Assembly: GCF_003994255.1 (NCBI RefSeq)
Contig: NZ_ML133852.1
Location: 336,520 to 400,519, forward strand
Length of the DNA stretch: 64,000 bases
Reading direction: 5' to 3'
Origin: Brachybacterium paraconglomeratum
Lineage (GTDB): Bacteria; Actinomycetota; Actinomycetes; Actinomycetales; Dermabacteraceae
Shown: one piece after another, positions 17,148 to 29,919 of the stretch
Layout: each line of letters opens with the position of its first letter
How positions within the stretch are numbered: position 1 is the first letter of the stretch
Program-made: the position numbers and the translations under genes
Notes under the pieces: generated by a model
Seen by the model: only the letters and a program-made list of their open reading frames with translations
What the model was told of the DNA's origin: nothing
Databases searched by the model: none

Positions 17148-18176
17148 ATGAGCACGACGCACACCTCCTCGCCCCCGCCCCGCGATCCCGTCGGCCGGGT
17201 CCCGTCCGCCGCGGCCCCGTCGGCCGCCGAGCCGTCGGGCGCTCCCGTCGCCGCTGATACCGCCCCCCGTCCCGCCGCTGCACCCGGTTCCGCCCCTGAA
17301 CCCCGCTCGGGCCTCGACCCGGAGCGTCCCTTCGGCGCACACCTGCGCCTGGCCTGGTGGAAGCCGCTGCTGATCATCCCCGGCCTGCTCGTGGCGATGG
17401 TCGTGCTCCAGACCGTGCTGACGCTGATCGTCGTCCTCATGGAGATGGCCGCCTTCGGCCGCGACCCGATGGACGCGACCATCAGCCCGCTGATGATGGC
17501 CGTGATGAACCTCGGCCTCGCCGCCATGGGACCGCTGGCGATCCTGGTCACTGCGCTGGTGGCGCGCGTTCCCTGGCGCTCGCTGATCGCCTCGCCGCGG
17601 CGGGCGAGCCTGCGTCGCGGCCTGGTGTACGCAGGGGCGTTCTCGGCGCTCGTCGGAGTCGCGCTCGCGCTCACCGCCCTGATCGACCCGTCGGCCGCGG
17701 GGATCGGGCAGTTCGCGATCACCTCGACCACGATCGGGCTGGTCCTGGTCGCTCTGCTGACCACCCCGCTGCAGGCGGCGGGGGAGGAGCTGCTGTTCCG
17801 CGGGGCGATGATGCCGCTGCTCGCCTCCTGGGTCCGAGCGGTCAGGCCCGCGCTCGTGCTCGGCATGATCGCCTCGAGCATCGTCTTCGGCCTCGTGCAC
17901 ATGTCGGTGGATCCGTGGCTGCTGAGCTACTACGCGGTCTTCGGGCTGTGCATGGCGGCGATGGCCGTGATCAGCCGCGGGCTGGAGGCGCCGATCGCCT
18001 TCCACGTGATGAACAACCTGATCATGATGGTCGTCGGTGCGCTCTTCGCCGGAGGCGGCGGCATCGTCATCGACCGCAGCGTGGGGATGGGCGGGCCGGT
18101 CATGCTCGTGTTCATCGTGGTGGACCTCGTGGCCGTCGGCCTGGTGTGGCTGTACGAGAGGTCACAGCGTCCCTAG
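17148..18176 (+). CDS. CPBP-family intramembrane metalloprotease (Abi/CAAX protease-like)
   Basis: This 342-residue protein begins with a roughly 60-residue Pro/Ala/Ser-rich cytoplasmic-type tail, followed by about eight membrane segments. The CPBP motifs are present in order: EELLFRG (EExxxR), FGLVHM (FxxxH) and FHVMNN (HxxxN). Family members process prenylated proteins, or serve in bacteriocin self-immunity or regulated proteolysis; the substrate here is unknown. ATG 17148 has GGGGAGG 9 nt upstream. Nothing coding is evident in the 222-bp gap before it. Confidence 0.85.
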   Translation: MSTTHTSSPPPRDPVGRVPSAAAPSAAEPSGAPVAADTAPRPAAAPGSAPEPRSGLDPERPFGAHLRLAWWKPLLIIPGLLVAMVVLQTVLTLIVVLMEMAAFGRDPMDATISPLMMAVMNLGLAAMGPLAILVTALVARVPWRSLIASPRRASLRRGLVYAGAFSALVGVALALTALIDPSAAGIGQFAITSTTIGLVLVALLTTPLQAAGEELLFRGAMMPLLASWVRAVRPALVLGMIASSIVFGLVHMSVDPWLLSYYAVFGLCMAAMAVISRGLEAPIAFHVMNNLIMMVVGALFAGGGGIVIDRSVGMGGPVMLVFIVVDLVAVGLVWLYERSQRP

Positions 18177-18253
18177 GATGGTGCGATCGAGTCGGGCGGG
18201 ATCCCTGTGATCTCCTCCCGGCTCGTCGTCTGCCGATCCCCAGAAGGAGCACC

Positions 18254-19681
18254 GTGGCCCCCGCCGCCGACGACATCCCCCGCGAGGATCCCGCCCAGGA
18301 CCCGCGCCCCGAGCCGACCACCTCCACCGGCCCGGTCCCCACCTCCACCGGTTCCGTCCCCACCGTCACCGGATCGATCCCCACCATCACCGGCGCGATC
18401 CCCGTCCTCGAGGACCCTGCCGATCACGAGCTCGCGCACCTGCCCGACGAGGAGCAGCTGAGCCGCACCCGCGCCAAGGTCACCGTGATGGTGATCGTCG
18501 TGCTGACCACGCTGAGCGCGATCGGCCCGCTCGCCACCGACATGTACATCCCCGCCTTCCCGGAGGTGGCGGGCGAGCTGGGCACCACCGCCTCGCGGAT
18601 GCAGCTGACGATCACCGCGTTCTTCCTCGGCACCGCGAGCGGCCAGATCGTCGCCGGTCCGCTCTCGGACCGCATGGGCCGGCGCGGCCCGCTGCTGATC
18701 GGGATCATCCTGTGCCTGCTCGCGTCGATCGGCTGCGCCCTGGCACCCTCGGTCGAGGTGCTGCTGGTGCTGCGCGTGCTGCAGGGGATCGGCGGCGGCT
18801 TCGGGATGGTGCTGGGTCGCGCGGTGCTGATCGACATGACCGACGGCCCCGAGCTGTTCCGGATCATGAACATCATGCAGGGCGTCGGCGGCGTCGCCCC
18901 GATCGTCGCCCCGCTGCTGGGCGGGATCATCCTGGTGTTCGGCCAGTGGCGCGAGATCTTCGTGGTCATCTCGGTGATGTCTCTGATCTCGCTGATCGGC
19001 GTGCTCTTCCTGATCCCCGAGTCGCTGCCGGTCTCCCGGCGACACTCGGGCGGCTTCCGCACCTTCCTGCGCAACTGCCGCACCCTGCTGGGCCGACGGA
19101 TCTTCGTCGCATACATGCTGGTGAACGCGTTCTCGGCCTTCGCGCTGATGGCGTACGTCTCCGCGTCGTCCTTCGTGGTGCAGGAGATGCTGGGCTTCTC
19201 CTCGAGCGAGTACTCGGTGAGCTTCGCGATCAACTCGATGGGCATGATGGCGATGTCGCTGCTCTCGGCGCGGCTGACCCGCACCATCCATCCGCGCAGG
19301 CTGATCCGCGTCGGCCTGATCGTGGTGTCCCTCGCGAGCTTCTCGCTGCTGATCGGGAGCCTGTTCCTGGACACCCCGGCGTGGATCGTGCTGCCGGCGT
19401 TCTTCTTCACCGTCGCACCGCAGGGCATGATCTTCGGCAACGGCGGCGCGCTCGCCTCGGACCAGGCGCGCGAGTTCGCCGGGACGGGCTCGGCGATGCT
19501 GGGCCTCGGCTTCTCCTTCGCCGCCTCGATCGCGGCGCCGCTCGTCGGTGTGGCAGGAACTCATTCCTCGCTGCCGATGGCGATCGCGATGGTGTGCGGC
19601 GTGCTGATCTCCGGCGCCTTCTTTGTCATGGCGGGCCGGGGGAGCGGCGCCGACACCGGAAGGATGCCGGGTGAGGCCTGA
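18254..19681 (+). CDS. MFS multidrug exporter, Bcr/CflA type
   Basis: This 475-residue transporter has twelve predicted membrane segments. The first contains the Bcr/CflA-type PLATDMYIPAFPEVA, and the conserved loop motif A appears as GPLSDRMGRRGPLL. An unusual N-terminal extension of about 75 residues is a Pro/Thr/Ser linker with repeated STGPVPT/STGSVPT/VTGSIPT/ITGAIPV units. GTG 18254 follows AGAAGGAG at good spacing. Drug/proton antiport is the family function and the substrate is unknown. It is the last gene before a low-GC junction. Confidence 0.88.
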   Translation: MAPAADDIPREDPAQDPRPEPTTSTGPVPTSTGSVPTVTGSIPTITGAIPVLEDPADHELAHLPDEEQLSRTRAKVTVMVIVVLTTLSAIGPLATDMYIPAFPEVAGELGTTASRMQLTITAFFLGTASGQIVAGPLSDRMGRRGPLLIGIILCLLASIGCALAPSVEVLLVLRVLQGIGGGFGMVLGRAVLIDMTDGPELFRIMNIMQGVGGVAPIVAPLLGGIILVFGQWREIFVVISVMSLISLIGVLFLIPESLPVSRRHSGGFRTFLRNCRTLLGRRIFVAYMLVNAFSAFALMAYVSASSFVVQEMLGFSSSEYSVSFAINSMGMMAMSLLSARLTRTIHPRRLIRVGLIVVSLASFSLLIGSLFLDTPAWIVLPAFFFTVAPQGMIFGNGGALASDQAREFAGTGSAMLGLGFSFAASIAAPLVGVAGTHSSLPMAIAMVCGVLISGAFFVMAGRGSGADTGRMPGEA

Positions 19682-19854
19682 GCCCTGCCCGCCCTTGATC
19701 CCGCGCATGCTCCCCGGCCTCGCCTCGTTGCGCATGACGCACATCACAGCGAGAATAAGGGGGAGCGGCCCCAGGGCATGGGTGCAAGCGCTCCAGCGCC
19801 CCTGACCTGCATTGATACACCAGTCGTGCTGACGGAGCTTCGGACGGAGTGAGC

Positions 19855-20070
19855 ATGAATGAGACGTGGCAACGCATTCGACGACGGCTCAGCCCGGGCG
19901 GAACACCGTCTCTGCCCGAGCTGTACCCGGGCGAGAAGGGCGTCGACTCCATCGAGATCGCGCACGACGCGGACGCCGCCGGTCTCGACGTTCCCGGCCC
20001 TAAGGATGAGTTCCTGGACAGCGGTCGGATAACCCTCGCAGCGCCGGACGATGCCGAGGATGACCGCTGA
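19855..20070 (+). CDS. Possible small acidic hypothetical protein
   Basis: This 71-codon frame begins MNETWQRIRRRLSPGG, with a GTG alternative at 19849. GACGGAG lies a few bases upstream. The second half is acidic (PGEKGVDSIEIAHDADAAG). No domain is recognised. Codon choice is mixed and the region is compositionally unlike its neighbours, so it may be a remnant or not a gene at all. Confidence 0.3.
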   Translation: MNETWQRIRRRLSPGGTPSLPELYPGEKGVDSIEIAHDADAAGLDVPGPKDEFLDSGRITLAAPDDAEDDR

Positions 20071-20254
20071 GGTCGACGGCCCTGACGCACCGCATGCCAT
20101 CTTTATGCCGTCTTCACACCGGGCATCGCCTACGCATCGTCGACAGCGCCCAGCGACTGCCCGGAGGCAGAACACGTCCACATCTCGCTGCCACAAGGTC
20201 CCGGAAGACTAGGCACTGCGACGACACGAGAGGTGATGCCGGCGTGAGACGACG

Positions 20255-20306
20255 CTCGGAGTCATGACCGGTCGTAGACACTCGGAGACCTGACCGGTCG
20301 TGATCG
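20255..20306. repeat. 26-bp tandem repeat with GACCGGTC palindromic core
   Basis: Two adjacent copies (20255-20280 and 20281-20306) share CTCGGAG, then three variable bases, then TGACCGGTCGT. The shared core GACCGGTC is a perfect 8-bp palindrome. The arrangement suggests a paired protein-binding site or an element remnant. It is not CRISPR. Confidence 0.6.
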
Positions 20307-20443
20307 AGTGGCATGCTTCGATCGCTTCATGAAAGGAATACCGACTGATACCCGCCACTCGGTTCTGAACACCTCTGAACACTGGGCCGATAATGCACGT
20401 TATGTAAAGTACGGTGAGAGGCCCGGGCTGCTTGCCCTCCCCC

Positions 20444-24371
<3,928 letters not shown>

Positions 24372-24375
<4 letters not shown>

Positions 24376-25670
24376 TGCAGCGCCTCCCGCAGGCGGGTGA
24401 TGTACCAGTTCACGAACGCTTCGACCTGGTACTCGCTCTTCATGTAGGGGCCCGGTTCGTAGGCGGGGCTGGCGGCGCCGCGCTGGCACAGCTCGACGAA
24501 CGCCTTGTCCTGCAGGTTGGTCCGCTTCCAGGTGTGCGTCAAGGTCTCGAGGTCGTAGTCGACGCCCTCGACGGCGTCGTCGGCGACCAGCCAGGTGGTG
24601 CGCACCAGCGTGCGCTCCTCGTCGAGGGGGAACGCCGCGAAGGTGATGACGTGATCGCCGAGGAGGTGGAACCAGCTGTTGGGCTGCAGGTGCATGGAGC
24701 AGCGGCCCAGCCGGAAGTCGGGCAGGTCCCCCAGCAGCTTCTTCGACAGCCGACGGCCGTCGGCCGAGAACGACTCCCCCTCGCCGTCGAGCGGCTCGCG
24801 CGAGATGCGGATGCCGGCCTCGCGGGTGTCGAGCTCCTCGACCACCTCGAACGGCAGACCGTACCGACGGCATCGCTGCTCGAGGGCGGCGCTCGCCGAG
24901 AGGTTGCGGTCCCACACGTCGGCGAGGTGGGACGGCACCGTCTCGTCGGTGAGGCCCCAGGTGGGGAACAGCGAGCACGCCAGCTCGGGGTGGCCGTCGC
25001 AGTGGTAGCACTCGCGGTTGTTCTCCATCACGAGCTTCCAGTTGCCCTGCTCCACGATGTCCTGCTGGTACGCGACCTTCGTCGCGCCGAGCTCGTGCGG
25101 CTCGATGTACGGACGGAAGATCTCGGCGACCTCGTCGAAGTCCTCCGGCGGCTCCGCCGCGATGCACACGAAGATCAGGCCGCCCACCACTCTGCAGTGC
25201 GCGCGCTTGAGCGCGAAGCAGCCGGCGTCGAAGTCGATCTCGCCGGGCGCGGAGGCGTGGATCAGCGCTCCGTCCGGGGCGTACGTCCACGAGTGGTACC
25301 CGCACACGAGGTTTCCCGTCGTGCCGGAGTCCTCCGTGAGGATCCGGGCGCCGCGGTGGCGGCACACGTTGTGCAGGGCCCTGACGGAGCCGTCGTCGTG
25401 GTGCAGCAGGATGAGCGCATAGGGGCCGAAGTCGACGGTGATGTAGTCGCCCGGCTCGGGCAGCTCGGCGATGCTCCCCGCGAACAGCCAGTGCCGTCCG
25501 AAGACGGCGCGCATGTCGAGGTCGAACAGCTGCCTGTCGGTGTAGAACGGGGCCGTCAGCGAGAAGCCGGGCCGACGGGAGTCGATGAGCGCCTGGAGCT
25601 CGGAGAGCTTCTCGGGCGCGATGGCGGCCGTCGCGAAGGGTGCTGCGGGTCGTGCGTCGATCGTGGCCAT
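24372..25670 (-). CDS. gbcA: Rieske aromatic-type oxygenase alpha subunit, probable glycine betaine monooxygenase
   Basis: This 432-residue protein has Rieske 2Fe-2S ligands C103, H105, C123 and H126 (CRHRG...CGYHSW). The mononuclear-iron motif is NNRECYHCDGHPEL (H223, H227). ATG 25670 follows GAGGGAGAG; an ATG four codons earlier is less well placed. The family includes glycine betaine, stachydrine and carnitine demethylating oxygenases. The downstream GcvT-domain demethylase and divergent LysR point to glycine betaine to dimethylglycine. Substrate choice is inferred from context. It is the first gene of the operon, so promoter and operator should lie in the 106-bp gap to the LysR gene. Confidence 0.85.
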
Positions 25671-25734
25671 GCTCTCCCTCATCGTCGGGGGATGACAGCG
25701 GATACGCAGAAGGCTAGCGCCGCGGATCATGCAC

Positions 25735-25748
25735 GATAAGCGCGAATC
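25735..25748. promoter_or_regulatory. LysR-type binding-site candidate between gbcA and lysR
   Basis: GATAAGCGCGAATC is a partial dyad with matching GAT/ATC ends and a GCGC core, consistent with the T-N11-A LysR box. It lies 65 nt upstream of gbcA and 29 nt upstream of the regulator start, a typical place for divergent autoregulation and activation. This is a sequence match only. Confidence 0.4.
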
Positions 25749-25776
25749 ATCGACGAGTGCAGTGCAGAATCTCCGC

Positions 25777-26712
25777 ATGATCGATCCTCGCCTCGTCACC
25801 CTGCGCACCTTCGCCCGATGCGGGACCGTCGCGGCCACCGCGGAGCTCATGGGCTACTCCCCCTCGGCGGTGTCGGCGCAGCTGAGAGAGCTGCAGCAGT
25901 CCCTGGGCCAGACGCTGCTCACACGCGACGGCCGAGGGCTGCGCCTGACCGCCGCGGGGAAGGAGCTGGTGCGCCGCAGCGACGCGCTGTTCGCGCAGTG
26001 GGAGCAGATCCGGGCCGCGAGCGCGAGCGCGGACGGTCAGGTCCCGGGGCAGTTCGGCATCGGCGGCTTCTCCACCGCGGCCTCGCACCTCATCGCCCCC
26101 CTCCTGCCCCGCCTGCGCGACCTGCACCCCTCCGTCGAGGTCCAGGTGATGGAGGCGAGCCCGGCACGCTGCTTCGACCTGCTGGTGGCCGAGCGCATCG
26201 ACGTGGCGGTGGTCGTCTCGATGCAGGGCGAGGTGCTTCTCGAGGCCGATCCCCGGTTCGAGAAGATCACCCTGCTCGACGACCCGCTGGACGTCATGGT
26301 GCCGGCGGGCCACCCGCTCGCCGCGCAGGAGCGCGTGTCGCTGGACCAGCTCGTCGCCGACCCGTGGGTGACCGACCAGCCCGGCTCCGCCTATCGCGCG
26401 CTGTTCACGACCGCTTTCACGGCGGCAGGCCTCACCCCGCGGATCGCCCACGAGGCCACGGAGTGGGGGACGGCCATCGCCCTCGTCGGCGCCGGAGCGG
26501 GGGTCGGCCTGCTCCCCCGCCTGGTGAGCCTCTCGGACTCCCCCGGCGTTCGTCGTGTGCGCCTGGCGGGCCCGGGCCGTCTGAGCCGGCGCATCATCGC
26601 GGCGATGCGTGCCGGCAGCGCCGAGGCCCAGCTCCCCCGCGACTCGATCCGGCTGCTGCGCGAGATCGCCCAGGACGTCCTCGCCACCCACCTCGCCGGG
26701 GAGAGCGACTAG
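25777..26712 (+). CDS. LysR-family regulator of the betaine demethylation operon
   Basis: This 311-residue LysR protein has an N-terminal HTH (RTFARCGTVAATAELMGYSP, SAVSAQLRELQQSLG) followed by a substrate-binding domain (GIGGFSTAASHLIAPLLPRL through GVGLLPRLV). ATG 25777 is chosen over ATG 25729 because the HTH normally begins within about 10 residues. TGCAGAAT, an extended -10, ends 6 nt before it, so the mRNA may be leaderless. It is divergent from gbcA; activation of gbcAB and the demethylase in response to betaine or a product is inferred. Confidence 0.88.
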   Translation: MIDPRLVTLRTFARCGTVAATAELMGYSPSAVSAQLRELQQSLGQTLLTRDGRGLRLTAAGKELVRRSDALFAQWEQIRAASASADGQVPGQFGIGGFSTAASHLIAPLLPRLRDLHPSVEVQVMEASPARCFDLLVAERIDVAVVVSMQGEVLLEADPRFEKITLLDDPLDVMVPAGHPLAAQERVSLDQLVADPWVTDQPGSAYRALFTTAFTAAGLTPRIAHEATEWGTAIALVGAGAGVGLLPRLVSLSDSPGVRRVRLAGPGRLSRRIIAAMRAGSAEAQLPRDSIRLLREIAQDVLATHLAGESD

Positions 26713-26801
26713 GGCGGCGGGCCCTGCCGTGCGGCGGGATCACGGGGAGCCCGCGGCACTGCTCCCCCGTCGCCCGGACCGGGAGCGGTCGCCTCGTGCC
26801 C

Positions 26802-27374
26802 TCAGCAGGCCGCGACGACCCCGCGCCCGCCGTCCCAGGCGGCGACGAGACGGACTGCGCCGTCGAGCCCGTCGACCGTGCGCGCGATCGTGAACGTCTC
26901 GTCGCCGTCGAGCAGCTCCTCGAGGGTCGGCGCGACCTCGCCCTCGTCGACCTCGAGCGTCAGCTCCACCGACTGCGGACGCGTCCCGGCGGGCGTGCCG
27001 TCGGGCGCGAAGGTCTCCAGCACCGCCTGCTGCTGCTCGCCGGCGAGCGCCCGGGCGAAGCATTCGATCGCGAGCTCGTCCTCGAGGCCGTCGTAGACGT
27101 AGCGGGTGCCCAGCACCGAGTGGTCCATCGTGGTCACCAGCTGCGCCGCGGGGTCCTCGAGCGGCGCGCCCCGGTAGGTCAGCGGCAGGTGGTAGATGCT
27201 CTCCCCCACACGCACGAGGTGGCACTCGACGCCGACCTCGCCGGACGGGTCGTCGAAGCGGTACGCGCCGAGCACCTGGAGCTCCTCGTCCTCGCCCCAG
27301 GGGCGGGAGGTGAGCAGCTCTCGCAGCACCTCGGGCTTCGTCGGGCTGAGCTCTGCCTTGTAGATGATCGCCAT
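26802..27374 (-). CDS. Maltokinase N-terminal cap-like domain protein
   Basis: This 190-residue protein begins MAIIYKAELSPTKPEVL and continues LGAYRFDDPSGEVGVECHLV, LTYRGAPLEDP and MDHSVLGTRYVYDGLEDE. This pattern is the cap domain seen at the N-terminus of actinobacterial maltokinases, here as a free-standing protein without a kinase domain. Its function on its own is unknown. ATG 27374 is supported by TACGTT (complement 27386-27381) exactly 6 nt upstream and no Shine-Dalgarno. It converges with the LysR gene. Confidence 0.75.
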   Translation of the reverse strand: MAIIYKAELSPTKPEVLRELLTSRPWGEDEELQVLGAYRFDDPSGEVGVECHLVRVGESIYHLPLTYRGAPLEDPAAQLVTTMDHSVLGTRYVYDGLEDELAIECFARALAGEQQQAVLETFAPDGTPAGTRPQSVELTLEVDEGEVAPTLEELLDGDETFTIARTVDGLDGAVRLVAAWDGGRGVVAAC

Positions 27375-27471
27375 GTCCCCAACGTAGTCCCCCGACGTGC
27401 CGCGACACGCATGAGAGCGTCCACATCCGGGGTTCACCGAGATCTCATCGGGAGTTCATAGGGTGTCCGAT

Positions 27472-28275
27472 ATGACTGACCCCGCCGCCGTGCGCACCGC
27501 AGACGCACGCGCCACCGACGCCGTCACTCCCGACGAGGCCGACTTCCGCCCGCTCTCGCTCCCCCGCATCGCCGCCCGCCTGATCGCCGTGGCGGTGGTG
27601 ATCATCCTCGTCGCGCTCGTGACGCTGCTGGCCCATCAGCGCATCACCGGCGTCACCTCGCAGAACTTCCACACCGTGTTCTGGTACTTCGACGTGGGGC
27701 GCGAGTACAACATGGCGACCTGGTACAACTCCGGCCTCTGGCTGCTGCTGGGCGGGCTCGCGGCGATGATCGCCCTGGCCGGGCCGTCCTTCCGTCGCTC
27801 CTGGTGGCTGCTGGCGGTGGTGGCGCTGCTCGCCTCGGTCGACGAGTACCTCGAGATCCACGAGCGCTTCGACGTGCCTGGCGACCGGCTCGTGGCGCTG
27901 CTGCCGTTCGACGTCGGGTTCACCTGGGTCCTCGTCGGCGCGCCGATCGCGCTGGTGATCGGGCTGCTCCTGCTGCGCCTGGTGCTCTCGCTCCCCCGCC
28001 GGGCGCTGATCGGGATCCTGCTGGGCGGGGCGCTGTTCCTGGTGGGCGCGGTCGGGGTGGAGAGCCTGAACGGCCGTCATCTGGCGGCATCGGACTGGAT
28101 CGTGGACAACCGCTACATCTGCGGCACGATGATCGAGGAGCTGCTGGAGATGAGCGGGATCGCCCTCGCGCTCGCGGCCCTGATCAGCCTCTTCCAGCAC
28201 GATGCTGCGAGCGGCCACTACCGGCTGGATCCGGCGGTGCAGCGGAGGGCTCCGCGCCGGCCAGGCGCGCCATGA
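27472..28275 (+). CDS. Polytopic membrane protein of unknown function
   Basis: This 267-residue protein has about six hydrophobic segments (for example IAVAVVIILVALVTLLA, WLLLGGLAAMIALAG, LVIGLLLLRLVLSL). Charged or polar loops include EYLEIHERFD and the conserved-looking DNRYICGTMIEELLEMSG. I do not recognise the family. Start choice is between GTG 27463 and ATG 27472. ATG is preferred because TAGGGT (27459-27464) lies 7 nt upstream, consistent with a leaderless message. It is tail-to-tail with the HAD gene. Confidence 0.75.
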   Translation: MTDPAAVRTADARATDAVTPDEADFRPLSLPRIAARLIAVAVVIILVALVTLLAHQRITGVTSQNFHTVFWYFDVGREYNMATWYNSGLWLLLGGLAAMIALAGPSFRRSWWLLAVVALLASVDEYLEIHERFDVPGDRLVALLPFDVGFTWVLVGAPIALVIGLLLLRLVLSLPRRALIGILLGGALFLVGAVGVESLNGRHLAASDWIVDNRYICGTMIEELLEMSGIALALAALISLFQHDAASGHYRLDPAVQRRAPRRPGAP

Positions 28276-28330
28276 GTGCCGCGCCGGTGCGGGCGAGCAG
28301 CACCACGTGGGCCGTCCGGGTCGACGGCGG

Positions 28331-28945
28331 TCAGAGCATCGGGATCAGGTCGCGCAGCGAGTGGATGCGGCGCGCCCCCGGCGCCTCGAGCGGGATCCCG
28401 GGGGTCTCCAGCAGCACGCCCTCGACCCCGGCGGCCCGCGCGGCCTCGACGTCGGCCGGCCGGTCCCCCGCCGCGAGGCACTCCCCCGCCGTCAGCTCGT
28501 GCCGGGCCAGCAGGGCGAGCACCATGTCGGGGGCGGGCTTGCGGGGGTGGCCGTCGGGCGCGCACACCATGTCGTCGACCTCCAGACCGAGCGAGTCGAG
28601 CAGGGCGGCGGCGCTCTCGCGATCGCGATGGGTGGCCACGAGGTTCGGACCGCCGCGCTCGCGCACGGCTGCCAGCACCTCCCGGGCACCGTCCTTCAGC
28701 GGCGGCGGCCTGCGCGCCCACTGCTCCTTCGTCGCCTCGTAGGCGGTGCGCAGGCGCGCCTCGGGCACCTCATGGCGGGCGGCGAGCTCGGTGATCGCCT
28801 CGGAGCTGGAGCGCCGGGTCAGCACCGCGACCTCGTGCAGCAGCTCCTGGTCGGGCTCCGCGCGCAGCGCCTCGGCGAGCGCCCGGTCGACGTCCGGATA
28901 GGTGTCCACGAGCGTGCCGCCGAGGTCCCAGATGAGCGCGTGCAT
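28331..28945 (-). CDS. HAD-superfamily hydrolase (phosphoglycolate phosphatase-like)
   Basis: This 204-residue HAD protein has nucleophile D7 in WDLGGTLVDT, motif II near LVATHRDRESA, a lysine in HPRKPAPDM and the acidic motif AAGDRPADVEAAR. The second aspartate of the usual DxDGT motif is glycine (DLGGT), losing the expected general acid/base residue. This variant occurs in a HAD subgroup and activity may differ. ATG 28945 has CACACT ending 6 nt upstream and no Shine-Dalgarno. The substrate is unknown. Confidence 0.82.
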   Translation of the reverse strand: MHALIWDLGGTLVDTYPDVDRALAEALRAEPDQELLHEVAVLTRRSSSEAITELAARHEVPEARLRTAYEATKEQWARRPPPLKDGAREVLAAVRERGGPNLVATHRDRESAAALLDSLGLEVDDMVCAPDGHPRKPAPDMVLALLARHELTAGECLAAGDRPADVEAARAAGVEGVLLETPGIPLEAPGARRIHSLRDLIPML

Positions 28946-28999
28946 GGCCCCAGTGTGTCAGCCCGGCACGCCGGGCCGGGGCGGTGGTTCACTGGTGCG

Positions 29000-29803
29000 G
29001 TGCCTCTGCTCGCCGAGCTCACCCAGCTCTCCGCCCTGACCTTCGTCCTGCTCATCGGGGCCGCCTTCGTGGCCGGCTGGGTGGATGCGGTCGTCGGCGG
29101 CGGCGGTCTGATCCAGCTGCCCGCGCTGCTGACCGCCATGCCGTCCGACGCCTCCAGCGGCGCCGTGCTCGGCACGAACAAGATCGCCTCCGCGGCGGGG
29201 ACGGCGGTGTCCTCCTGGACCTACGTCCGACGGATCACCCCGGTCGCCGCGACCGCGGGGCCGCTGGTGGTGTGCGCGCTGGGCGGGAGCGCGGCCGGAG
29301 CGGCGATGGCGAGCCTGATCCCCAAGCCGTGGCTGACCCCGATCGTGCTGGTCGCCCTGCTCGCCGTCGGGGCGTACACCCTGCTGAAGCCGTCGATGGG
29401 GCTCGAGCACGCCCCGCGCCACCAGGGCCGCTCCCATCTGCTGCGCGCGGGCGGGATCGGGGCGGGCGTCGGCGTGTACGACGGGATCCTCGGCCCCGGC
29501 ACCGGCAGCTTCTTCATCATCCTGATGGTCTCCCTGCTGGGCTACGGCTTCCTCGAGGCGAGCGTCCACGCGAAGCTCGCGAACCTCACCACCAACGTCG
29601 GGGCGCTGCTGGTCTTCGGGCTGCAGGGCCAGGTGTGGTGGCTGCTGGGCGGCGTGCTGGCGCTGGCGAACCTCAGCGGCGGCTTCCTCGGCGCGAGGCT
29701 CGCGCTGCGCCTGGGATCGCGCTTCGTGCGGATCGTGTTCCTGGTGGTGACCGGGGCGCTCGCGGCGCGGCTCGCCGTGGACACGGCCCTGATGCTGCTG
29801 TGA
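29000..29803 (+). CDS. TauE/SafE-family anion exporter/permease
   Basis: This 267-residue membrane protein has about eight segments. Conserved features are FVAGWVDAVVGGGGLIQLPALL near the N-terminus and YDGILGPGTGSFFIILMV in the second half, the two repeated halves of TauE/SafE. Family members move sulfite, sulfoacetate or other organic anions. GTG 29000 is chosen because TTCACT (28988-28993) lies 6 nt ahead with no Shine-Dalgarno. There are no sulfur genes nearby, so the substrate is unknown. Confidence 0.85.
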   Translation: MPLLAELTQLSALTFVLLIGAAFVAGWVDAVVGGGGLIQLPALLTAMPSDASSGAVLGTNKIASAAGTAVSSWTYVRRITPVAATAGPLVVCALGGSAAGAAMASLIPKPWLTPIVLVALLAVGAYTLLKPSMGLEHAPRHQGRSHLLRAGGIGAGVGVYDGILGPGTGSFFIILMVSLLGYGFLEASVHAKLANLTTNVGALLVFGLQGQVWWLLGGVLALANLSGGFLGARLALRLGSRFVRIVFLVVTGALAARLAVDTALMLL

Positions 29804-29919
29804 GGTGCGCCAACTCCGGCCCGTCTGCGCCGAGGGCGGAATAGTTCCGACGGAGGGGCCGTTGACCAGGAGGTCACCCACCCGCGGCCCGCCGAGGCCG
29901 TCCTGTCGCCCTGGAGGTC

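Larger units (their letters stand above)
19682..20443. other. Gene-poor, lower-GC junction between housekeeping block and betaine operon
   Basis: This 762-bp stretch has visibly lower GC than its neighbours and no convincing long gene. It holds one weak small ORF (19855-20070) and a pair of 26-bp tandem repeats with palindromic cores (20255-20306). AT-rich runs sit near 20330-20412, just outside the end of the demethylase operon. The other-strand frame (complement 20196-19744) has unusual composition and no recognisable motif. It could be a recombination scar; no IS ends or tRNA are seen. Confidence 0.6.

Noticed and set aside
19744..20196. Long open frame on the minus strand in the junction
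   Set aside because: Composition is unlike a protein, with no ribosome site or motif; treated as a shadow.
20255..20306. Possible CRISPR or IS terminal repeats
   Set aside because: Only two adjacent copies, no spacers, no transposase and no inverted pair at the other end of the operon.
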